40,232 nt of DNA from assembly GCA_037447655.1 (NCBI GenBank), contig JBBHKE010001011.1, positions 1 through 40,232 of the forward strand. Reading direction: 5' to 3'. The DNA is from Zygnema cylindricum (taxonomy: Eukaryota > Streptophyta > Zygnematophyceae > Zygnematales > Zygnemataceae). Each line of letters opens with the position of its first letter. The first letter of the stretch is position 1. A model generated the notes under the pieces. The model was not told the DNA's origin and did no database searches. It saw nothing but the letters and a program-made list of their open reading frames with translations. The position numbers and the translations under genes are program-made. Of this stretch, positions 30,431 to 40,108 are shown piece by piece.

Positions 30431-31412
30431 TATTCTTCCTAGACTAAAATTCCTAAGACTTACTAAAGCTTACTTTTCAATAGTGTATGTCGATGACTTC
30501 CTAATGATTAGTGATACTTTGTCTTTCATTAATGAGTTAAATCAGTACCTTAGAGTACATTTAAAGTGACAGATCCTGGAGAAGTAAGGTACATTTTTGG
30601 CATAAAAGTCATAAGCTCCAGCGAGAATGTAATTAAATTAAGTCAAGCTCAGTGTTGTAGAGAGGTTTTAACTAGATTTGGTATAATAGGCGCGAAACGT
30701 GTCTCGACGCCATTAGATCCAAAAGTACAGTATAAAAAGTACGAAGAAAAAAAATGTGTCTGTACCATACTGAGAAGTAGTTAGTAGTCTAATGTACTTT
30801 AGCGTAGGCACGCATTCAGATATTGCAAGAGCAGTGTCAATCGCACTCGTTATTGTAATGCTCCGGAAAAAAATCATTGGGAGGCAATGAAACAAATATT
30901 GTGCTATTTGGTTGGTACGATTGATTTTGGCTTGGTGTATACGTCCAAACGAGACTCTTTGCAATGTATCGCTTACTACAACGCTGATTGGGGAGGAGAT
31001 TTCAACAGTGGAAAATCTACGTTAGGGTACGCTTTCATTTTGGGCGGCGCGGCGGTTTCTTGGAGTTCGCGGCTCCAACCTACGGTTGCGCTACGTTTCA
31101 CGGAATCCGAAAATATGTATGCGTGTCACACTGCAAAGGCGTCTATGTGGATCAAGGAGATGCTCAGTGAGTAGGGCGTTTAGATTGGTTGTCTTCACAT
31201 TTTCACTCACAGCATGAGCTCGATGGGGCTTGTGAAAAATCCGGTCTTTCACAAGAGGACAAAACATATCCGGATACAGTGGCACTTTGTACAAGATTTG
31301 GTCATTCCGAAAGAAATTGAATTTTTATACATGTCGACTTTGGAGGAGGCTGCAGATATGTTAATGAAAGCGACGGTTTTTGATATCTTTTACATGGAAG
31401 ACCTAAACTAGG
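30431..31412 (+). pseudogene. Copia remnant G: reverse transcriptase and RNase H
   Basis: 30478 onward reads SIVYVDDFLMISDTLSF (YVDD intact), then after a shift 30566-30784 MTDPGEVRYIFGIKVISSSE and LSQAQCCREVLTRFGI. 30887-31174 gives the RNase H part: MKQILCYLVGTIDFGLVY, YYNADWGGDFNSGKSTLGY and TESENMYACHTAKASMWIKE. A stop follows. 31214-31411 (KNPVFHKRTKHIRIQWHFV, YMSTLEEAADMLMKA) is the C-terminus. It is a third copia lineage, clearly different from C/F and with several breaks. Upstream pol parts are missing. Confidence 0.85.
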
Positions 31413-31436
31413 CTTATTTTCAATGTAAGAGGGGGG

Positions 31437-31790
31437 GTTTCACAATGAGAGGGGGATTGCTAGATACATTGTGAAACGGCGTCTCAGTTCTAAGAAGTGA
31501 TATAATATAAGTTATTAAGTTAGCGTGTGATTTGCGTGGCGTGGTGAGACTAGTTAATTATAGTTTGTATTATTTTTGTTTTGTGCGTATGTCACACTTT
31601 TAATTTTGTACAGCAGTATTTCGTTTCGTACTGTACGGTGTACTTTATGTCGTTTCGGCAATACTTTGCTCTGATTGGTTTGCGTGCGTACCTTTATATG
31701 TTGTGGGATTTATTTGCACCTTGTAGTACTTGTTTGCTCCGTGAGAGAGTATTTAGGACTTAGTCGTTTAAGGACAAGATAATCTTTTGT
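31437..31790 (+). repeat. 3' end of remnant G: hairpin, polypurine tract and LTR start
   Basis: GTTTCACAATG (31437-31447) and CATTGTGAAAC (31467-31477) are perfect 11-bp inverted copies. Between them lies the purine tract GAGAGGGGGA and TGCTAGATAC. An LTR beginning TGCTAGATACATTGTG at about 31457 fits the polypurine/TG arrangement. It runs without recognisable features to about 31790, where element F begins. Confidence 0.55.
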
Positions 31791-31799
31791 AAGAGGGGA

Positions 31800-32974
31800 A
31801 AGAGAGGAGAGCAAGGTATGCCGATAAATAAAATCTTTGTATGGGCTGAAACAGCTGCCCCGGCAATGGAATAAGAAGCTTGATGAGTTTCTAACGAGTT
31901 TAGGATATTTTCAGATCAGCTTAGATCACTCAATTTATTTGTTTGAAGATGAGGAAGGAATTATATTCATTGCAATTTATGTTGATGATTTGCTTGTTTT
32001 AAGTAAATCTATGGATAAGAAAAATAAGTTGAAAGATGATTTAAAAGGGGGATTTCAGATGAATGATATGGGAGAAACAAGGTATATTTTTGGGAATTCA
32101 GGTAGAGAGAGACAAAGATAGAAAAAAAATAAGATTAACTCAGAATGAGGCCATTGGAAACATGTCAGAAAGATTCCAAATGGACAAAACTAAAAGTTGT
32201 ACCACTCCAATGGAACTAAAGAAGGGAAGTAAAGGGAGTATGGAAGAGGGAGTTATAATCTTCGATGATGAGTTAGACCCATAAGAGAAAAGATTTATGC
32301 AGACAATCTCTTATAGACAAGTAGTGGGCAGCCTAATATATTTTATGAATTGTACCCGGCCAGACATAGCCGCAGCAATAGGAGTACCAAGTAGGAGTCT
32401 GAATGCTCCCACTAAGAAAGATTGGGAGGCAGCTAAGAGAGTCCTTAGATATCTCATAGGAACTAGGGATCTATGGTTGCATTTGGGTGGGAAAAATACT
32501 GACATCACCACTTGGAGTAATGCCACCTATGGGGATGCTCCTATGAGGAGATGCACGTCTGGGTATGTAATGTATGTGGGTGAGGAGGCTTGCTGCTGGA
32601 GCAGCAAGCAGCAAAAGGTCATTGCTCAGTCCACTATGGAGGCTGAGTACATGGCCTCTTGCTTTGCTATAAAAGAATTATTGTGGGTCAAGTCCTTGCT
32701 TGGTGAGCTTGGTCATCTTAAGAGTGGTGTCCAGAAAGTGTTTTGTGAGAATCAAGCAGCTATTGCCATTTCTACGAATCCTAAACACCACTTTAAAGCA
32801 AAACATATGGACATTAGACTTAGCTTTGTTAGGGAGAAAGTAGAAAACAAGATAATCAATATAGAGTATAAACCATATAGTGAGATGGTAGCAGATATGA
32901 TGACTAAACCTGTGCCTTCCCCTAAGCTAATTTTATGCAGGGAGAAGTGTGGTCTTAAATTTAAAAGTGACTAG
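31800..32974 (+). pseudogene. Element F RT (partial) and RNase H, catalytic residues changed
   Basis: 31837-32121: YGLKQLPRQWNKKLDEFLTS and an intact YVDD box in IAIYVDDLLVLSKS, then a frameshift at about 32090. 32063-32284 continues (GIQVERDKDRKKIRLTQNEA) to a TAA before EKRFMQT. 32297-32974 is the rest of RT/RNase H. In RNase H, TTWSNATYGD has Asn where the other copies have the catalytic Asp (WSDASYGD), and CENQAA replaces CDNQAA. It ends CGLKFKSD, followed by the purine tract AAAGAGGAG. Confidence 0.88.
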
Positions 32975-32987
32975 AAAAAAAGAGGAG

Positions 32988-34002
32988 TGTAGGAATTAAT
33001 GGTTGTTTTTAGTATTTTCTAGGTCTTAAATTGTATAAATAATGCAGAAAATAAGTAGAGGCAGTTTGCCTCTAACTCCTCTCTTCAACTCGCACACTTG
33101 TTGCAGTCATTGAAGGTTGGAGAGGGAGCTAGAGCCATGGCTGCCTATGTTGTCCAATGAGAGACAGGCAGTAGTTTGGTAGGTTTATCAAAAGGTAACC
33201 TGACAGACCTACGATTTGATCGTGGTACCTACAGCCCGTCAAGTTAGCTAGTAGCCGTTAGCCTTAGCCTACAAATCTATGACGAATGTTAGAGTATATG
33301 GGGTTTGACAAATATATAAATAATTACACGTAGACAAATTCCTTTAACGAAAGTGGTGCATAGATACAGTTTTATATAGTACGGAGTACGGTACGGTGAC
33401 GAAACAAACACCGCGCATCTAATTTCGACAGCAACAATTGAATGATGCTTCTAATTTAACGGCCCCGATAGATGCCGAGATTGCGGAATACGTTTTTGGA
33501 GGTTTTCAATCACCGCCACATCCATTGACACGTGGCACAACCACATTGGCTCGAGGCATCTCCGGAGATTATAGGAACGAATCCGGATATGGCATGTGTC
33601 GACTTTTGGCCATGTCGTACGATGGCCGTTCACAAAGTACACCGACAACTGTACCTTTATGTACGATAAAGTAATGCAATTGGTGTCGTACGTCAATAGT
33701 AAGGTATAAGAGAGGAAGATAAGACTTAGAAAAATTAAGTAGGTAGCCGCCTCTCTTCGAGGGAGCTCTTGGATAAAATGTCATCTTTGACCATTCATAA
33801 CTTAATGCTCAGGGGAGAAAATTCAAAGATTCTTTTCAATATCGACTCAGGGGAGTCTTCCTTTCATAGAGGTGGAGGTGGTCATAGTTTTTTGTCTGCA
33901 AGGGTGGTTGTTATTCTTGCTGAAACACAAAGGGGTCAGGGTTAACCTAGGGGCTTCGTGTAAGCTGCCCATTCTAAGATCTATGGAGGTCTCAGAATTG
34001 CA
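32988..34002 (+). repeat. 3' LTR of element F (1015 bp)
   Basis: It begins TGTAGGAATTAATGG after a purine tract and ends GTCTCAGAATTGCA. It contains the conserved AGCTAGAGCCATGGCT block (about 33123-33142), the hairpin 33201-33241 and a G-box (33526-33536). By subtype it lies between the C and B/D LTRs. Confidence 0.85.
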
Positions 34003-34249
34003 AAACCTTCCCCACATTTGGTGCCTTTTTGTCACACTCCCTCATTAGTCCTACCACATGCTCTAAAACAATTGCACAGGCTCTGAAACAGTCACAGCCT
34101 TTCCCACTCTCATCCAAAATTTTGAGCTCAGAATGTGGCCCTTGATTTTGGCCCCCTCGGACTTGTAAGCAGCCTAGCCAATCCACTTCTTATAGCCATC
34201 ATCAAACATTAAGCCCTCAAGCCTGTCCTTCACCTATAAAAACCTCTAG

Positions 34250-34353
34250 AGCTTGATAAAATTTGTAGCAACCCGGGTCTCATCAAGTTTCAAAAGACAG
34301 GAGCATGATAAAATTTGTATCAAACCGGGTCTCTCTAGGTTTCAAAAGCCTAA
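34250..34353 (-). repeat. 52-bp tandem duplication inside the hAT remnant
   Basis: Units at 34250-34301 and 34302-34353 both contain GATAAAATTTGTA and CCGGGTCTC. They encode the TRF-TNFI segment of DUF659, so the domain piece is duplicated. Confidence 0.7.
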
Positions 34354-34919
34354 GTGCAGAGATGTTGTTAAAGATGGTTGCACTCATGTTATGGTTTGTG
34401 ACAAATTTCAACACCTCTTTTGCCTCTCGGATAGGTTTTGAAATAAAAGGAAGCTTGCCCCAATCCTCCAACATTAAGTCTAAGATGTGGGCAGAGCATG
34501 GCCTCCACATGAGGGATGGGTACTTCCTCATGAGCAGGAAGGCAGGTGCCTTGTTCGAAGGAGCACAATCTGTAACAGTTTGCACCACATGCTCCACTCC
34601 TACCGCAAGAACTCTCTTCTCTAACACCCCACAAACGTATTCGGCATCCTTCTAGTGCCTACAAGTGTCTTCCGCCATGAAAAACATGTCACCTTTTGGG
34701 GCGACAGCTAAAGTGTTAAAGAGAGGTGTTTGGTCAACAATTGTCCAACCATCTGATGTGACAGAGGTTCCGTTGACTTTCAACGTCTCCATGTATCTCT
34801 CCAAATCATTAGTGATCCTTGCATTGGTACTATCCAAGAGTCTCTTTCTCATGGCATTCCGGCGCGGTAACTTATAAAACTCCCCTATCTCCCCAGTCTG
34901 TTTCACTGCTCCCTTGAAA

Positions 34920-35015
34920 TAGGGGTCATATTATAAACTAAATGGCAAGCCATTGGCAAAGAAAAACTAGGGGTCATGTTATAGAGTAAATGTCAAGCCA
35001 TTGGCAAAGAAAGCC
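34920..35015 (-). repeat. 48-bp tandem duplication inside the hAT remnant
   Basis: Units 34920-34967 and 34968-35015 share TAGGGGTCAT and CAAGCCATTGGCAAAGAAA. On the minus strand they encode the FFANGLxFxL motif that opens DUF659, present twice. Confidence 0.75.
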
Positions 35016-35491
35016 TTAGCCCAGGCTCCATCTACCTCTTTCTGATTATACTTATTGAAACAATTTCTTATTATCATCTATACTCCTTGTACCTTATTGC
35101 TCTAGCTAGACCCTGTATGACTTCCAGTGAGTTGATCTAAAGCGAATATAACACATTTTTGAGAACATTGAGAAGCCTTGTCGGTTTCCAATGCACATAA
35201 CTCTGCCTTTACCTCACCCGAACATAAATTGCATGGCCTAATGTCTCTACTCTTCACATTTTCCAGAAGGTGGTTTCTAATCCGGGTGGCTTGTCCATTA
35301 TATTTGAAGTTACGGTAAATAAAAATGCACGATTTGTTTTCCCCAAGTTGCCCACCTTTCGGAGCCTTAACATGGTCCCACGGTGATCCTCGAGGCGTAG
35401 GCATGGCTGCTTTTGAGGAATTTCGTGGAAGCTTAAATTGCGGTTTTAATCAAGCCTTCAATGGTGGAATGAATGGTTGCTTTGATGAACT

Positions 35492-35643
35492 GTACAAATT
35501 TCTTTCAAAACTTCGCTCGGGGAAATTAAATGTCTTTTTAGAAATTTCCGTACATTATAACCGTAGAGTACAAATTTCTCTCAAACTTCGCGCGCACATA
35601 GTGTCTTTTTTTAAATTTTGTACATTATATATATATACTTTTT
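35492..35643 (+). repeat. Diverged 76-bp tandem repeat in the spacer
   Basis: GTACAAATTTCTTTCAAA-type units start at 35492 and 35568, each followed by CTTCGC, then TGTCTTTTT and TACATTATA. 35405-35765 is otherwise AT-rich spacer without a gene. Confidence 0.5.
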
Positions 35644-35955
35644 ATCCGTCCGTTTTATCCGTACGAAAACTACACGCAATTAACGAAAGATTAAAATTCT
35701 TAAAAAAATAACGAATTTTCGTAAAAATGTCAAAATCCGTACGAATAGGACATCTAGGGTTAGGCCTCTGTTCCATTAGGAGGTCCAAGATATGTATTTG
35801 TAGTGTTTATTGGCAGGGTGTTCCATTATGCCAGGCTAGTAAACAACCGTTCGCAACTATGATTGGTGCCATATAGGGTAGTATTCAAATTTTCAAAATC
35901 TAAAAATATCCGTCAAGTTGAAAATATGTCTTTAATATTTGTTACGAGCGGAAGG

Positions 35956-36888
35956 TACACCGCCAATAGCTATTAGCGTTTAGAAACTATTAGTGTTAGG
36001 AAATCAATTAACGTTATTAACGCTAATTTGATTTTTTTCAAGATTTCAAAAAAAAAATTTACTATAATTGATCTATAACGCTGATTTGGGTACAACGTAT
36101 CTGCCATCTGAATCTTCATAGTAAAATAGGTAAAAGTACAAAATCTAACAAATCGTTCACCATCGCGTCTTTTTACTCTAATTTATCTATAACTCTAATT
36201 TGGGTATTTTCCCAAATAATTAATATTCGATCAATATTCTTTAGTGTTGGGTATCGAAAACCATTTGCCAATAATCGATATATACCAAATTTTAGATACC
36301 TGATAATCGATACATTGCTTCAATATATCGAGAAGCTACATATCACGATAATTTTAAAATATATACATTTTTTTTTCCGGAACCCCCCCCCTCTTCTTGG
36401 CGCGCGCTCAATAGAGGTGGGAGGGGGGGGTCCGTACAATTTTCCGTGCGATTTTCTATACGAAATTCTTACGTACACCCACCTTTTACCAAATAAATCG
36501 CGATAATCTATATTGGTCCCGATCAATAAAAGATATATTGAATATCGTGATATGATTTTACCAGATACCGAACACTAATATTCTTACACTAAAATAGGTG
36601 CGATTTCATTATCTGTTTTATTCTGACAGTAGTTTTACATGCCATCGCGATTATTTTAGTCCATGTTTTGTATTTTTTTACTTAACAAGGTACCATTTTG
36701 TACGGGTTGACACTTTCGTACACCACACTATTAAAGAAGATTATAAATTAGAATTATGAACGCTAATTCACCAGAACGTTAATTAACGTAATAAAAAAAT
36801 AGTGTTATTAATTCTATTTCATGTTTTAAGGTCAAAATTTGGGGGTGCCAATATAGCGTTCATAACGCTAATAGCGATTGGCGGTGTA
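35956..36888. mobile_element. Non-autonomous TA-target (Tc1/mariner-like) DNA transposon, family M copy 1
   Basis: Terminal inverted repeats of about 23 bp with one mismatch: TACACCGCCAATAGC at 35956 and GATTGGCGGTGTA ending at 36888. The flanking dinucleotide is TA on both sides. The R1 copy at 205-600 has the same site empty with a single TA, supporting a TA duplication. The interior is AT-rich with repeated ACGCTAAT-type words, contains a nested MITE (36242-36577), and has no transposase. Confidence 0.8.
36242..36577. mobile_element. hAT-type MITE (family H1), copy nested in family M
   Basis: 336 bp. Terminal inverted repeats are TAGTGTTGGGTATCG (36242-36256) and AGATACCGAACACTA (36563-36577), 13 of 15 pairing. 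It is flanked by a perfect 8-bp duplication ATATTCTT (36234-36241 and 36578-36585). Eight-base duplications are typical of hAT. The interior is rich in cgatatat words. Confidence 0.85.
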
Positions 36889-37159
36889 GTTAATTATTCG
36901 TAGGAAAATTTTGCGATCAAATTTTAATTTTGAAATTGAAAATCAAAATTTCAAAAAGTAATGGCAAAAAAGCACCGCAAACTTTGAAGGTCGGTGCATG
37001 TTAGAAAGAGCGTGTGAGGATATTTTGGTCGACTTGCATACACCGTGGCCGTGGCGTAAGGCACGTGGCCTGTACGACATGTAGGCTTCTTATCGTTTGT
37101 TCGAAGTGGATATTTTTTTTCCTTTTCATGCGTACCAATGGTACATGACCAATGTGAAG

Positions 37160-37431
37160 CAACTCTCCTTAACGACGAGAGTTTTTTCACACTGGATAAT
37201 TCACGCGATTGCTTCATGGATCAAAAAAAGTGAAACATCCAATGTTCAAAAATTACGCCTATAATATTCGAGCATTGTGACATTGATCCGGTAATCAACT
37301 CTCCTCAACGACGAGAGTTTCTTGACACTGGATAATTCGCGCGATTGCTTCATGGATCAAAAAAAGTGAAACATCCAATGTTCAAAAATAACGCCTATAA
37401 TATTCGAGCATTGTGACAGCGATCAGGTAAA
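37160..37431. repeat. 136-bp tandem duplication with internal hairpin
   Basis: Two nearly identical units, 37160-37295 and 37296-37431, each start CAACTCTCC and include GGATAATTC, CGCGATTGCTTCATGGATC and ATAATATTCGAGCATTGTGA. Each unit opens with an AACTCTC / GAGAGTT stem. The few differences indicate a fairly recent duplication. No frame is conserved. Confidence 0.85.
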
Positions 37432-37542
37432 CATATTTTGTCTGACAAAAAAAAATGGTACAAAATGGTACAAATATGTACAAAAGCTTAAGGCATCCAG
37501 TAAACAACCCCACTTTTCCTCTAATGGATGACCACCCTTACG

Positions 37543-37575
37543 GTGAACCTCTATCGAGCGAAAAGTGAGGTTCAC
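37543..37575. repeat. 9-bp inverted repeat
   Basis: GTGAACCTC (37543-37551) and GAGGTTCAC (37567-37575) are perfect inverted copies around 15 nt. Confidence 0.55.
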
Positions 37576-37599
37576 TACTAGAAAATGTGCATTTTCACC

Positions 37600-37889
37600 A
37601 TTCTAACCGCCAATTGTATTTGCAATCTGGGCTCATTTCAGTATCGAGGAGAAAGATCTTACGAACTATGGTATAGCCACAAGCAAAGCCTCTATTACAT
37701 TTGTATTTGGGGGTTTCGTGCAAAGTTTTGTGTGCAATTTGGAAAGAGGAGAGGGAAATTCGCATCTCAAAGCTGGTCCGATATTTTGTTGGTGAAGGCT
37801 CTAAAGGGAGCATTTATCGGATTTACAATCCGATCTTCGATGTCATTGAGGCATCTCGCAATGTGGATTTTCATGAGGACATTTCTTAA
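37600..37889 (+). pseudogene. Decayed copia integrase C-terminal fragment
   Basis: Across two frames the sequence reads ERSYELWYSHKQSLYYICIW (compare the copia motif TPYELW...KPSLSHLRVFG) and then YFVGEGSKGSIYRIYNP and VIEASRNVDFHED (compare FVGYSxxSKAYRLYNP and xSRDVVFDE). This is the conserved region just after the integrase core. Nothing recognisable follows between 37890 and 38525. It is an old remnant of yet another copia lineage. Confidence 0.65.
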
Positions 37890-38547
37890 CAATTTCCCGG
37901 TCGGCAAAAAGAACTCAAATCTTGATTTTAGGAGAAATATCACATAATTAATTTTCCCGACATTAAAGACCCCAATTCGGACATTGAGCCGTAATCGGCC
38001 TCCATTATTACGAGGGCGAAAGGGAAATTTTCCAAACATTTGAATTTGGATAACATTGAAGGTGATAAGCGAAGTGGAAATTCCCGAATGTCTTGGGACA
38101 CCCATAAACCATGGACTTTCCTAAATCGAGCGGACCGATTATTGTTCAAGATGAACCGGAAAAAGATAAGGGGAAAAAACTGGCCCGCCTTTCATTTGAG
38201 CTGAGAGGGGGAAATGTCAAATTATTATTATTGTATTTCGGAGGGTGACGAGTTGTTCTTCTCATAACAATCACTGTGTGAGAATTTTTCGGGAGATCCG
38301 CAATTGTATGTACCTCGTAAATCGTTTGTTTGGAAAGAGAAATATCAATGTCATTGGTTGTTGACTTTTTCAATTATGGCAGCCATTATTTTTTGAACTA
38401 AACCGAAGTCGATTTACTGCTTTACGCGTAACTAAACCATGGGACGTCAACTCGTCACAGATCTGACTTCATGGAACTTCACCCTGTTTGGTGCGTGTTG
38501 GGTGCACTTTATACTATGTACATAGTACACCGTGTATATCTATTAGG

Positions 38548-39658
38548 TAGTGTTGGGTATCGAGGACCATTTGCCGATATTCGATATATATCGAATTTTA
38601 GGTACTCGATAATCGATATATCGCTTCGATATATCGAAAAGCTAAATATCGCGATATATCGTATAGTCCATATATCGAGGCTTTTTAAAACAAAAAATTA
38701 TAACTATTTTTGCTACTACTGCTCGAACTTATGTTGTTGCAGCTGGTAGTAAATATCCGGAAGCATTTCAGTGTCATTTTCCTCTTCACCTCCCATGCTT
38801 CCTCCCATCCCTTAGGAATCCATGGAGAAAACTAAAAGTGGAATTTTCTATAATATTAGTCGCTGGAAATGGATAAGCCGTAATGGCTACCAATCTGCAG
38901 ATTGATAAATGCTTGCAAAAATGCTTGCAGATTGGTAGGTATTCCTGCCTGAAAGCACGAAAATAACAGTCTGCATTTTTTCTTTCAGATTATACTTTGA
39001 CTTAATTAGTGTGACCTTTCCGTATGTGAAATCTCTACGTACTAAATAATTAATAATATGAATCATAGTTCAAAAGTAGGTGAAAGTAGGCTCACACAAT
39101 ATGCCTATTGTATGCATAACATACAATATGACCTTAAGACACATATTGTATTTGGACCTATTCGGACCAATTAAAACATTCAGACCAAAAAAAGGACCAA
39201 TTAAAACATTCCGACCAATAAATTTTATTTACACCGTCAGATTTTGACGATCGGACGGTCTCTGATCAAAGTAGTGATCTAAGAAGATCACATGAAAAGC
39301 CCATAACACAACTTACGATAAAGGCGCTGAACAAAGACCTACCATAAAAACTCCTACTTTTGAACTATGATATGAATCACGAAATTATTATTTTTTCGTC
39401 GGTTAGATTTTGCGGCGTCTAGCTTTAAGTCACGGAACGAAAATCATGTCGTACGTCGCGTATCAAACAATTTGTCTTCATCGCTAAAATAACATATTAT
39501 ATAAAATATTAAATTTAAAAAATACTATATATCGTGATATATATCGCGATAATTTTTGTTGGTCTCGGTACGATATATCGAGAAGTTTGCTCGATCGATA
39601 TTCGATATATTGAATATCGAAACTATCGAGATATGAAATTACCCGATACCCAACACTA
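38548..39658. mobile_element. hAT-type MITE family H1, long copy
   Basis: 1111 bp with perfect 15-bp terminal inverted repeats TAGTGTTGGGTATCG / CGATACCCAACACTA and a perfect 8-bp target duplication CTATTAGG (38540-38547 and 39659-39666). The subterminal regions are cgatatatcg-rich, as in the 336-bp copy. It hosts another MITE at 39064-39369. No transposase frame. Confidence 0.88.
39064..39369. mobile_element. Second hAT-type MITE (family H2), nested in H1
   Basis: 306 bp. Perfect 17-bp terminal inverted repeats CATAGTTCAAAAGTAGG / CCTACTTTTGAACTATG, with a perfect 8-bp duplication ATATGAAT (39056-39063 and 39370-39377). The inside has a repeated GGACCAATTAAAACATTC unit at 39164 and 39194. 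This is the innermost level of a three-level nest. Confidence 0.88.
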
Positions 39659-40108
39659 CTATTAGGGTTATCACTAATAGCGATACACGGTGTAATGTAC
39701 TATATGCGTGTACTGTACTATAAGCTTTCTAAATATGTAAGTTCGTACTTTTATTGTTCTATGCTCTTTTGTCGACGACACTGCAATCGTACGGAAATCG
39801 ATAGATATTTCATGTTTTAGGGTTTAATTTTACAGGTGAAAAATCGTACGAAATTGTTTCCGCAAGAAATCGTATTATTGTCGCACGAAATTACTGTACT
39901 CGACAAAGGTCACATACGATGTTGTTCGAAACCTGCAATTTTTTACTTTTTTTTGGATTTATGCGTATAATTCGTGACTTTTGAAAAAATCGCAAAAAAA
40001 CGCGGTGTATTTGCTATTTGGTAAACTGAACGACAAATCTACGGTAAATATACGGTTTTTTACAAAAAATGTACGGAATTTGACCAAAGGATACGTTGCA
40101 CTCCGTAG

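Larger units (their letters stand above)
31797..34002 (+). mobile_element. Copia element F, 5'-truncated (RT, RNase H, 3' LTR)
   Basis: Similarity to element C starts at about 31797 (GAGCAAGGTATGCCG) in the middle of RT and continues to the end of the 3' LTR at 34002. There is no 5' LTR, gag, PR or IN. The outer LTR edge (ATTGCA) abuts the hAT transposase remnant at 34003, so F or its parent inserted into that hAT element. Confidence 0.88.
34003..35404 (-). pseudogene. hAT-superfamily transposase remnant (BED finger and DUF659)
   Basis: 35404-35102 resembles a plant BED-type finger (SPWDHVKA, then CIFIYRNFKYNGQATRIRNH, then CNLCSGEVK); the second Cys of the first pair is missing. 34906-34652 and 34627-34283 carry DUF659: VTSDGWTIVDQTPLFNTLAV, VTDCAPSNKAPAFLLMRKYP, WRPCSAHILDLMLEDWGKLP and KPRETRFDTNFIMLL. 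34240-34003 adds weak later-domain similarity (GKAVTVSEPVQLF, broken frames). The hATC dimerisation domain is missing because element F's LTR abuts at 34002. Several stops and two internal tandem duplications show it is dead. No terminal inverted repeats could be assigned. Confidence 0.85.
35766..37085 (+). repeat. Dispersed repeat R1, right copy, carrying a nested insertion
   Basis: Plus-strand counterpart of 205-600 (minus): TTCCATTAGGAGGTCC, TCTAAAAATATCCGTCAAG, GGAAAATTTTGCGATC, CGCAAACTTTGAAGGTC, TTTTGGTCGACTTGC, CATACACCGTGGCC. Between GGTA and the AATTATTCG flank it holds a 0.9-kb TA-flanked element absent from the left copy. No coding content seen. Confidence 0.7.
38526..39694. mobile_element. 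Family M copy 2, split by a nested MITE
   Basis: TACACCGTGTAT at 38526 and ATACACGGTGTA ending at 39694 are inverted termini bounded by TA. Removing the MITE between them leaves only about 50 bp, a near-perfect hairpin, so this copy is an extreme internal-deletion form of the family seen at 35956. Confidence 0.75.

Noticed and set aside
36365-36440. C/G-rich runs as a promoter or CpG island
   Set aside because: They lie inside the 336-bp H1 MITE and are short homopolymers, with no other promoter features.
38146-38373. 75-codon minus-strand open frame near the MITE nest
   Set aside because: Low-information sequence between a copia relic and transposons; no domain, and its codons include runs derived from AT-rich repeats.
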